64,000 bases of DNA, taken from positions 69,426,139-69,490,138 of the forward strand of contig CM073595.1 in the NCBI GenBank assembly GCA_037074705.1. Direction: 5' to 3'. Below the pieces are notes generated by a model. That model was not told the DNA's origin, made no database searches, and saw only the letters and a program-made list of their open reading frames with translations. Positions 54,364-64,000 of this stretch are shown here, in pieces. Origin of the DNA: Zhengitettix transpicula (taxonomy: Eukaryota; Arthropoda; Insecta; Orthoptera; Tetrigidae). Within the stretch, counting starts at the first letter, position 1, and the number at the start of each line of letters is the position of its first letter. Position numbers and translations under genes: made by a program.

Positions 54364-54929
54364 GTTTTTTTTATTTTTTTTTATGTGGGGACAAGCTGGG
54401 GGCAACCTGCGAGGGATTTTCTCTCGCAGGCAGAACCTTTTAGGAAAGATACCAAGGGGCTACCTTTGGGTATGCCTTTTCCTCTCCGTTTTTGAACTAA
54501 GATTCCCACAAGCCGAGGCACCTCGGCCTGTTTTGAGAGGTGTATGTTCCGGGGTCTCAGACCTTGGGCATACGGTAAGAGTTGTTCGCTATTCCCATTG
54601 GGAATAGTTGGCCAGCTGCCTCCTAAATTGGTCGAAGCACGGGGAAGGGAATGCTGCGTCCCCACAGCTAACTCCTCTCCCGCAATCGGAAGGGCGTGGG
54701 ACAAGTACCAAATGCCCGACCTACCCGATGCAGGTTTTTCTAGGGTTTTCCCTGCATTTCTTTAGGCGAATGCCGGGTAGGATCTTTAAACCATAGCCCG
54801 GGGGCCCTAGTTAACCCTTGGCTACCTTCCTGTACCCTTCCAGATCCCCCCTTTCAAATCCCTTCCTATGCTATTAAAGGGGAGTTGCCCAAAGTGGATT
54901 ACCCTCATGTAGTCTGTTGCCCTAAAAAA
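54364..54929 (-). mobile_element. Family A retroposon, complete copy with 13-bp TSD
   Basis: A roughly 566-bp element is flanked by perfect 13-bp direct repeats tcattttaaatgt (54351-54363 and 54930-54942). On the minus strand it starts TTTTTTAGGGCAACAG and ends in an A-rich tail, so it was inserted by target-primed reverse transcription in that orientation. It shares long near-identical stretches with copies at 1-250, 16342-16881, 16895-17406 and 17407-17740. Minus-strand ORFs of about 70-107 codons exist but differ between copies; I do not call a protein. It is a long SINE-like element or the 3' end of a LINE. Confidence 0.8.
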
Positions 54930-54942
54930 TCATTTTAAATGT

Positions 54943-57383
54943 TTAACTATATTTAATTTTAATGAAAAAAATGAAAACCTTTGGGCACCAAATTATATAC
55001 AGCCATAAGAATAGTTAATTTACGTTATCAATGGATCAGGTGGCTATATTTTAGCAATGGTAAAATTTATTCATTTCTGGAACATTGGTAATGAACAGTA
55101 ATGTACTAAGAAACTGTACTTCATGTGTCTTTGAAGTTCCCGCATTCGTGCGTCATCTAACAGTGGATGAAATAATATCTAGAATTCAGTAAAGACGATG
55201 CTTGCCGTTTCTACACTCTCAAATTATTTTGTGTAAAACGTCAAACTAAGAGGAATAATTACTTTCCTATAGTCTGTTTTAAACTAGAAGTCTCCTGGCG
55301 TGTCCGCGTGGAGGTGGGCACAAATGCCAGGTGACACTCGACTTACGCAGCTCACTGAAAACAGTAGAATAACGCCGCTATTGTTCCGCAAGCGTTGTGA
55401 TTAGATGATTCAAGTTCACACGCCTCGTGGGAATTAATCTCCATCAGTCTTCTAATTTCAAACAGACTATGACAATTTTAATGTATTATAAAACTGCCAT
55501 TTAAATATCTTCCTTTTAAGTGTTCGTTGACTTTCCAAATTAATTTCGCAAGACAGCTACGTGCTAATTTTTTAATACTTCGCATCGAATTCCAATGCAC
55601 GGTTTCGGAAATCGTCAATCGAATGCAGTTGGAAGCAATAATAATTACAAAATTGTCGTTTCATAACAACCGAGTCTGTTAATATAAAAAGCGTCACACA
55701 TATATAAATAATGAAGTGTTTATTGCATATGCTGGTGAATGCTTCACTTCTATACAACACAAAAAATTCCACTACATGTTTTAAAAAATCCGTTATGCGA
55801 GTAGGGGAAATAAATTAAATTTTTTGTGGTAACGGACTGTACTGGAGATGTTTAAAGCTGAATTACGCATTGTATTGCTGTACTGAGAAATCAACATATA
55901 CAAATAAAAGCATCCGATTACCCATGCTGCGCCACGGTAGAAAACTAACGCATGAGCAACAAGGTGAAAAGGTCAAAATATTATTCTGCCATACGTTAAA
56001 TTCCAAACAACGCTCAGAGTTGATACACAAAAGCAAATACTACACGAGATTAAGCATTAACTTTTAACCCTTCCACAATGTTGAAACGTGAAAAAACTAT
56101 TGACAAAAATAAACAAAACAAAATTAAGAACCTGCAAAAAATTATAGATAAAAAAATTAACATGATATTCCTCATCTAGCAGAAAGTTTGACACTGGCGA
56201 ATTATAGATTCCCTTGTTCACCCTATGTCACATTTTATTTTCCGGAATTTACAAAAATAGTGTAAATATAGTGAGTGCATTGTTATTTCAACACAACAAT
56301 AGGAATAAAATTTTAATTTCAATGTTACAAACTTCATTATGGGTTTTCAATTTATCCAGTGTGTTTCTGATAACTGAAATATTACTCATTGACCTTGTAA
56401 GCCGTGACGTCACTTTTGTGGTGAAAATATTATTCACGACGGTTAGAAAGAGTGTGATGTCAATAGAAATCTGCTTTCATTTTTCCGAGTAAAAACATAG
56501 TTTTCTGGTTCCCAAGTATTTATTTTAGCACATAAAGATATTTAAAATATCTGTTTTCCGACCTTTTTATTTTATTGAATCATCACTTCAAACCCAATCT
56601 CACCGTCCTTTTCATAGTAATTGTATTTAAAACTATCTGGGTGCGTTGCCCGCGTTGTCATATATCCACAACCCAAGATTCGTCTTTTTGTGACAGAGCC
56701 ATGATGAGCGGAATTTGCAAGACTGGAGACAATCCGACTGTGGGATTCACCAATAGTAAATCCGCGTCGTTCAGCTTTAACACGTGGTTCCGTCGTGTCC
56801 GCTGGAGGTGCAGCGAGTTTCAAATCCTGACTCCCATTCATCGTCTGATAACTCCAACAAAGAACATCCAGCTAGCGAATTAGAAACAATTATTGCCGGA
56901 TATTTTGTGAGGAAGAGAACAGGCGTGATGGGAGGAAGGTAAAATGAAAAGTAAAAACACTGAGGCTTCGCATGGAACACTTGAACTTTTAAAAAGACCG
57001 GCAGATAATCAAATTTGGTGGAGACAGAGTCTTTGGAGAAAAGACACTTGAGTCGTAGGACAGATTTATGGAGAGAAGTTTTGAAGGGCGACACACTACA
57101 TATTGTTGTGCTTCCTCTTTCCCAGTGATAACAAACGACTATACCGAAACCTGTGCTTATCCGGGAAAGTTGATATAAAAAATTCCCCAAACTCTGCAAT
57201 TGACTTTATAAGCGCTGAGAATTCTTATCAGTTCGTGTGTCTCGGGTAATGAAACAGAAAAGATTGATGGTGAACCTTTATCAACAACAGCATTAATAAA
57301 CTAGTGTAAACTGTGCATGAGATGCATTTTGTCGTAGATAAGGTTTTTTTTAAAAAAAAAAAGTAATGTTATGAAATGCTTAC
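54943..57383. other. Intron of the minus-strand secreted gene
   Basis: AT-rich, with a higher-GC patch at 56640-56880. Overlapping ORFs on both strands there are next to a family B terminus and are treated as repeat. Confidence 0.45.
56630..56700 (-). repeat. Possible family B terminus
   Basis: The sequence actatctgggtgcgttgccc and gttgtcatatatccacaacc matches the inverted family terminus. The neighbouring 56700-56880 segment is of higher GC and unassigned. Confidence 0.4.
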
Positions 57384-57417
57384 CTGTAATGATAAAATTG
57401 TCTACGTCGAATTGGGA
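57384..57417 (-). CDS. Unrecognised secreted protein, exon 2 (34-nt small exon)
   Basis: This short minus-strand exon is bounded by an acceptor (catgtaag) and a consensus donor (ACAG|gtaagc). It encodes SQFDVDNFIIT (residues 18-28) plus the first base of a Glu codon. It links the phase 0 end of the signal-peptide exon to the phase 1 start of the next. The acceptor has only a modest pyrimidine tract, so this is the least certain piece of the gene. Confidence 0.45.
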
Positions 57418-59469
57418 CTTACATGAAATGGATGTATCAATGATTTATCCCGAGCGAGGACTTGGAAGTTTTCACCTGTGTTCACCACAACACCGCGGAT
57501 AATTTCGAGAGACTAAATAAAGCGAGTCAACTAGTGTAAATTACTCAGTTTAAAGGTCCAACTAACTCCGTAAAGCCACAAAAAATTATAATCCTCGTCA
57601 CTGCTGCATGGCCCAAAATCCCCTGCGTAAATTGAGTCACATTGTCGTTAAAACGAATTTCAAGTTTTGTATGTGAATTATGGAATAATTATTTTCATAC
57701 TTTTTGTTATAAATTAATCTACTTTTTGTTTAAGCCCTCGTGAATCGGTTACAGAGCTCTGTTTTTTGTTTTCTTCTCGACTGTTACTAATTCACTTTTG
57801 TAGTTTGTTACTGACAATTAAAACGCAAATCTCGAAAGGGAAAGGCACCGTTTCGCATCATTATGGCTTTTAGTTTCAAAGCTTCTCAGAAAACAGCTGC
57901 AGAAGTACTTCATACGAGTTACCTTCATTCTATAATAAGCGTTAATCGTGTGAGTTGTCTGTAATCGGCGACAGTGTTTTATTATACACGACGAAATTTT
58001 TTAAAAAACTCGTTCCTATTTATACTTTTCATAAATTGCATTTTAACAACCCTACTTTATTTATTTCTGAGTATATATTATGTTTTACATTTGTATTAAT
58101 TTTCACCAGTATTCTTCAAATGAATACAGTTTAATTGTTGTGTGACCCTAAACCATGTCCTCGCTATATTTAAGAATTATATTTTTCGTCTTGTTCTGAT
58201 TTTTCATACCTCTCATCTTACGCATGTCTGACTAATTTTATATTTAATTACTTACTACCGAAAATCACACGTGAGACTTTAATTTATAGGTTTACACTGC
58301 TACCAGGGAAGACAATTAACTCCGAGCCTTTTTAAATTCTTATTACAGCTGGAAATGTAAACGTCAAGAGAGATAAATTACTAGTAAAGATGGAAATCCA
58401 GCCACGACCTCAGAGTCCAAACCATTCTTCTGTTTAAAATACGACGGTGGCAGAATGAAGCATCTGATATAACAGTAGGACACACCCGACTGAAAGTGGC
58501 GTAAGAATATTCACGGTCACGTTCACGGACTCCGGTCATAACAGATTTTGTTTTGGATGTGCTGTCTACCGTATACCGTTGTAATTTATTCACCAAAACT
58601 CTTCTTAGTACTTAGAAATGGAAGACCTGAATATGAAGATAATTTACTTCATCGACTGGCAGCTACAGCTTTCTCATTTTACAAATTGGTGAAGTACCTC
58701 TGTGAAGATATGGAAAGGAAATAAAATCTGGATTAAATAAATAGATAAGCGAGATTAAACGCATATTATATGACATTTCACTACTCTAGATAGCGATCAG
58801 ATAATTTCCTCCCAAAAGTGCAAGATTCACTGAACTGCACTTCACTGTTGCTACTTCTTGGACTAACTGAAAATATGTTAAAATTCTCTTAAAAATTACA
58901 TTTCAGGAAAGCTGTACCAAATATATATTGATTTATTAAGAGAGGAAAACTTCCCCCACATTTGTTCTCGAGTTTCATTTTACAAATGTGGTCATTTGCA
59001 GATACACGTATGAGTTGGTTATTAATTTAATTCCAGCTGTTTTTTTTACTATTTTCAAGGGTTTCACCCACTTATCTCCCACTTCCAGATTTTGTATATT
59101 ACCAGACGCTGTGAAGGATATTCACGGCCGTCACGTATTCCAGAATAGGCGAATTGTAAGGAAATTGATTTTATTTTCTCATATCCATGTCAGTCCCATG
59201 ATTACTGAATTCAGTGTTTCACGGCATTTATCAATCTGAGTATAATTCAATCTCAAAGAATTACCAGTCGCTGTATTACCCCGGATGACAAATATTATTT
59301 GGCCTCGTACAACACTTTAGATTCTAATTCTAAGTTTCATGACATTTAGTTACCCCAATTTCATTATTTCCAGAGTATTTTTAATTTAGGAAATTTTCGA
59401 GATTCTGATATTGAATATGTGCAAGTGAATCGCCGTCGAAGTAGAGCAGATAATAACTTAGCTTCAGAC

Positions 59470-59520
59470 CTGATAGATGAGCAAAAGAGCTGCGACCAGC
59501 ATCATCAGAATCCGCGCCAT
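59470..59520 (-). CDS. Unrecognised secreted protein, exon 1 (signal peptide)
   Basis: Reading the minus strand, ATG at 59520-59518 opens MARILMMLVAALLLIYQ: a basic residue, a hydrophobic core and a small polar end, i.e. a signal peptide. The frame then meets gtctga, a usable though weak donor, and would stop one codon later if unspliced. The 51-nt exon ends in phase 0. It begins a five-exon, 126-codon frame running down to 47103 with every phase in agreement. The mature product is predicted to be secreted. I do not recognise the family. Confidence 0.65.
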
Positions 59521-62500
59521 CACTAAGACCACAGGAAGCCGGACTTCCGGTCCACTGTATCCGCCCCATCTCACCTTCACCACCCAATTACGCCGGTGTC
59601 ATGATTGCGACCGGCGGACACGAATAGCACATTACACAGCCTGTGGCATAAAATATAATAATATGTAATTACGTTAAAGTAAAGAATGCCACAGTAAACT
59701 GGCCCTTCTCAACAGGAAATCTGATAATCTAAATGTATTAAAGTATTCAATGGGAACGGTTGGACAATAATTCGCCGATTACGTTGCATCAATAGTGACG
59801 TTACGTAATTTTCACGAACACTAACTTAATGCTATACTCCCACCAAAGTTTACACTTACTTAATTAACAATAAAGTTGAGTGCTGGCATTTGGTCTGTCA
59901 TGTTCGTAGCCGTCAATTAAACTTTTACTGCGGCGCTGTGTCTCGACTTTTTTCATCATGGAGTCGTTACACGTTCCTCTAAAAATTAAACTCTATATAG
60001 TCTTGTCTGGGTGTATTTATTTTTGGAGTATTAATCTTTTTATCAACAAGCATTAAAAAAATATTTGTACTTATTTTGAACATACAAATACGACTTTACC
60101 TCAACAGTAAATATCAACGAAAGACGTTTTATTTTAGATAATTTGTTTCATTAGTATTAACCATCCGTTATTCGCACCTCTTAAAGTAACGCGCTTAGCT
60201 GCGCTATGTCCAGGGCACCATGCAATATTTCGTTGTTGATCACTTTTTTTAATATTTTTACAAACAATTAACAAACGCATTTTAGACACATATATGCATA
60301 ATTTATAAATCCAATTACAGTCTGGTTTAATTAAAACATACCATTTTGTTCAAAATATTTGTTAAAGTAAATCTACCGTCAAAAGAATTATAAAAATAAA
60401 ATATTGAGACCCTAATTTCTGAAATCAAACATCAGTTAGATGCCTGATAGATAAAAAGTTCCATATTGTTTCAAATATAATTGTTTAAAATTGCAATTAT
60501 TTATATAATTTATTTTAATATATTTACCGTAAGAGAATATTACTCGTTGAACAGTGTAAGGAGAGTAGCGTCCCCTAGAACATCCAACCATATCGTTCTT
60601 CGCCGTCAAGCGGGTTGTATTTCGGATGGTAGTTAATTTTTGGTGACTGTGAGTGTCCGAAAAATTTTAAGTTCATATGTAATTCAAGAATGAAACGTAT
60701 GAGTAACAATATCATCGCTGGCAGCACGAATGCAACTGTTTTACACTTGGAGGCGGCGATCGCGGCAAGCTTGAAGAAATGTGATTATTTCACTTAACCA
60801 ATTTCTGATACTTTAATTAAGTTGAGGTCGTGTTCATGTTTTGTAACGGAGAATATTAATTTCATAGATAGTATGTATTTGGTAATCTATAATTGGGCAA
60901 ATATCCCCGTGGAAGATAAGAATTAATTGCCAAAATGTACTTGTATTAGTGAATTAACGGATTATTAAAATAAATGTTGCGAGATGTTAGTTTCAAATAA
61001 TTTAAAAACCTGTTAAGAGGAATAAAGTTCATAATGCATATCTGTTCAGCATTTTATGAGTTGTTTTGGAACGGATCCAGAAAGTATGTTGTTAATTCAG
61101 AACGAAATGCCTGCATGTGACACAGTTAAATATAAATTATTCGGATTCCTGAGCTAGAGTGGAGAGGCCTAGTAATGTTGGCAAAAAGTAAATTAGCATG
61201 CGGATGAGGCAGAAAACAATGCAATTAGGCCTTGTGTTGTTTAAGTCGACGAAACTAAAGCTAATTTGTATGCAACGCTCGCACAATGCCGAGACCAGTT
61301 AAATGACGCCGGGAACACAAACCGACACGTTTTCTCCTCTAGATATATTTCAAGATTAAATTTACGGCCATAAACGTCTTAAGAATTAAACTTTGCTCTT
61401 TACCGTAACTTTTTAGTTACGTGAAAAAATGATAGTTTTTTCTGTGTTGTTGAGAATTGAGACACTTAGAACTCTATCAGAGTATTTAATAATATCAATT
61501 TCGCTTCCAGTTCGAGCATGGCTCATAGTGACTAATAACTTGACAGCAGTTCCTCTCCATGGAACAGCTCGGGTCAAAATATTGTGTTATCATCAACACT
61601 GAACTGTTATTGCGATGCATGTTGAGAAAGTAAGTGTACTGTAACCATAAGGGGCTGTGTTTTTTTTTGTATTTTCAGGGTTGGCATCACCGAGTGATAC
61701 AGGGGGATCGCCTGACAGAGCGGTATAAGATGCCGTTAAGAAATCCCGCCACGTTCAATTTTCAAGTTAGGAGCAGGTGCAGGAAGAAGTGGGGGATGGA
61801 GCTGGCGGGAGAGTTCTTCGAGGGGGAGCATAAAGAAACTCGTTCCACGGCTCACCACATGCATTGAACGCACTTACTTTCTGAACATGAATTTTCGTGT
61901 TTTAATCCTGTTTTAAAACTCGTCTCGCCACACTTTAGTATGCCTTCACTTCTACTCTCGCGAGTATTTTCGTGTTAATAACCTTTTTCTTTTAACGATA
62001 TAAACTAAAAGGCTTCCCTAAGTTGACCTCGAACTTTACTCACCCAAGTTATAATCTCCCGAAAGGGATGAGGGTCAACTTCCTGAACGATATCCGTGAA
62101 TAACGGGTTGCGTCTGTATTACCAAACACTCGGTTTGCAAAAGAAAATAAAGTTTATTCCGTTTCACGTAATATGCTTGTTTTAATTAACAAGCCATTTA
62201 TTCAAATTGTGATATATTCTATTTCCTCCTGTGACACGTTAATTCTTTAATTTATAGCGGGTGAATGATTGATGTTTTCATAAATGTGAGACATACTGTG
62301 GTTCAGCTATTCATATCACTAGATCGTTTCGTCATACAGAAAATATCTAATATATAATTAATTTAGTGATGAGAAAATTAAAATCATGCAACAGCCCTGA
62401 TTATAAAATAACTGTATCCTATGTAACAGACATTGTAATGAAAGTCTGGAATAAGAAGAACATTGCGACATGAATTGCAAAAAAATTGTTTCAAGGTTTT

Positions 62501-64000
62501 TATTGGACATTTAGGTCTAAGAAACGAAAGCTTACACGTTCCCTACGAAAATGTCTTAAGAATTGACTTTTGGGAGTGAAGTTTTAAACATGTCCCATCA
62601 AGTTATAATAGTTTAGAGCTACTGAGTAGGGGATATATAGGTAGTCTGAGTTCATGTTGAACAGTAACAAGTAATAAGCGAAATGTTCAGATAGGCGAAA
62701 GCATTTAGAACTAATAATTACTAAATTACTAAACAAAGTAAAGTTCAGGAAATTTCGAAATTAAGATTCAGTGTCGCTAGGTACAGTAAACAGTTATTGA
62801 GCCCATAATCACCCTGTGGAAAACTTTCTTGGCAGTAAAAGTATAACTGGTATTATGAACGTTATTTTTGTAATATTTCTTTTGCTATTATTACATTTAT
62901 TAAACCTTTTGATCTACAGTGACCTTTAGAAATTAACTTTTGTAAATCGCTGGTTTTATAAAAAAAATCTTCCCGAAAGATATTTAGACCATATTTGAAC
63001 TTCAAACGTTCATTAATTTATTCTGTAATGTTTTATAATATTCCATTTCGTTTAGGCTTCAAATTCTTTGAATATAAATTTCTTATGTAAATTACGAATT
63101 TATCAAATAACTGAGCTTTTACACGATAAGCAAACTTTTTATTTTTCGATGAAGACTAATATTCTCCTTCCGCTGTGTTATTCCAGTAAATACGTTGCCC
63201 CTCATTTCATCATAGTTTACAAATTGTTCTTTCTAAAAAGGTAGAATAAAATTTTTCATGCAAGTTACACGCTCTCCATTTATTAAAGAAAATAGTTACA
63301 ATGTGAAAAGATGAATGGATTTGCTCAATACTAATTGTATTGACCCTAAAAACTTGTAGAAATGATTAAATATATTATAGTTAAATCGAAGACATTCATA
63401 AAAAAAAATTGTATTTAATATATGGATTGATTTTTGCGTTTGTTTGCGCATTCGTTAAGATAAACCCGAATATAATAGATACTAAATCATTTTGCGTTAT
63501 AGATACGCTTTCACCTTAATTGAATAAAAAGAAGTAATTTCAACAAATTTTAATAAAAGACAATTAATTTAAAGCTGGTTTGAAAATCAGGTAATATATA
63601 TTTCTCTAATAAATCAATCGGATCTGTGCTGAAACTGTCTACCACGATTCAGAAAATGGAAGAGGACAACAAACAATTAGCGAGTCACGGATGGAAAAAC
63701 AAAGTCTTGCCAGTTTTCCATAATCACTGTTTTCGATTTCACCTGCCCAATTCTGATTACATATTCAAATAATCGAAATTTATCGCTGATTGAAAAACAT
63801 AGACATTTGTTTCTTCATTTATTAATATGATCATAATACCCAAGTAGCGTATTTATTGAAATCGTAAAAAGATTTACGACCCAGCTGGACATTTACATGA
63901 GTTCAGTGAAGGAATTAAAGTAATTGCTCGTAGGAGGATTGATAGCAAACGAATAACTGCTCTACATAAAATGTATGCAACTCATTGGGAATAGCGACGA
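59521..64000. other. Upstream of the secreted gene; right end of window
   Basis: The first bases upstream of 59520 (to about 59600) are GC-rich and suit a 5'UTR or promoter-proximal region. Apart from the 61.6-61.9 kb segment the rest is AT-rich, with no gene seen. Confidence 0.45.
61618..61889. repeat. Segment bounded by 19-bp inverted repeats
   Basis: The sequence catgttgagaaagtaagtg (61618-61636) and its complement with one mismatch (61871-61889) enclose a GC-rich 234-bp core unlike its AT-rich surroundings. On the plus strand the core follows a strong pyrimidine tract and attttcag acceptor (exon start 61679). It stays open for 62 codons to TGA at 61865-61867, from GWHHRVIQGD to AHHMH. 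It may be a small mobile element or a real exon; I cannot decide. Confidence 0.45.

Noticed and set aside
54362..54796. ORFs of 62-107 codons at 54.4-54.8 kb
   Set aside because: All lie in the family A retroposon; reading frames are not kept between copies.
56572..57199. Overlapping minus-strand ORFs of 89 and 140 codons
   Set aside because: No domain, no splice fit with the secreted gene, and they adjoin a family B terminus.
1..64000. CRISPR arrays, operons, rRNA or intact tRNA genes
   Set aside because: No regularly spaced identical repeats, rRNA motifs or cloverleaf structures were seen, and the gene structure is eukaryotic.

Overview
The window looks like nuclear DNA from a large-genome insect, most likely hemimetabolous. 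It is AT-rich and mostly intronic or intergenic. It holds a peptide GPCR of insect type split by introns longer than 12 kb, R1/I-type non-LTR retrotransposon debris and several high-copy retroposon-like repeats. There are no bacterial features (operons, ribosome binding sites). Species assignment is inference; nothing here fixes it.

Layout. 1-15.9 kb is repeat-rich flank: a decayed family A retroposon at the left edge, a family B tandem block at 2.2-3.0 kb, an RNase H fragment of a LINE at 7.8-8.1 kb and a broken R1-like LINE at 12.1-13.6 kb. From 15.96 kb a plus-strand rhodopsin-class neuropeptide receptor runs in three exons: 15964-16287 (TM1-TM2), 28441-28703 (TM3-TM4 and extracellular loop 2) and 41977-42124 (TM5 and loop 3). 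TM6, TM7 and the tail were not found and probably lie beyond 64 kb. ECL2 and the TM5/loop 3 region put it in the NPY/RYamide/tachykinin-like group.

On the minus strand from 59.5 to 47.1 kb, five short segments with matching splice signals and phases join into one 125-residue open reading frame. It has a clear signal peptide, an RQKR convertase-type site and a charged C-terminus. I do not recognise the family. If the receptor continues past 64 kb, this gene sits antisense inside the receptor's third intron. It is the main candidate for an undescribed gene here.

The rest is mobile-element material. Family A is about 550 bp, poly(A)-tailed on the minus strand, with 13-bp target-site duplications. 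Family B ends in a CCCGGGCAACGCCG-type motif and carries internal degenerate minisatellites. There is also a tRNA-type SINE, fold-back elements and (TA)n tracts. A few coding-like stretches (35.6, 53.9 and 61.7 kb, and the 48.9/50.3 kb pair) remain unassigned.
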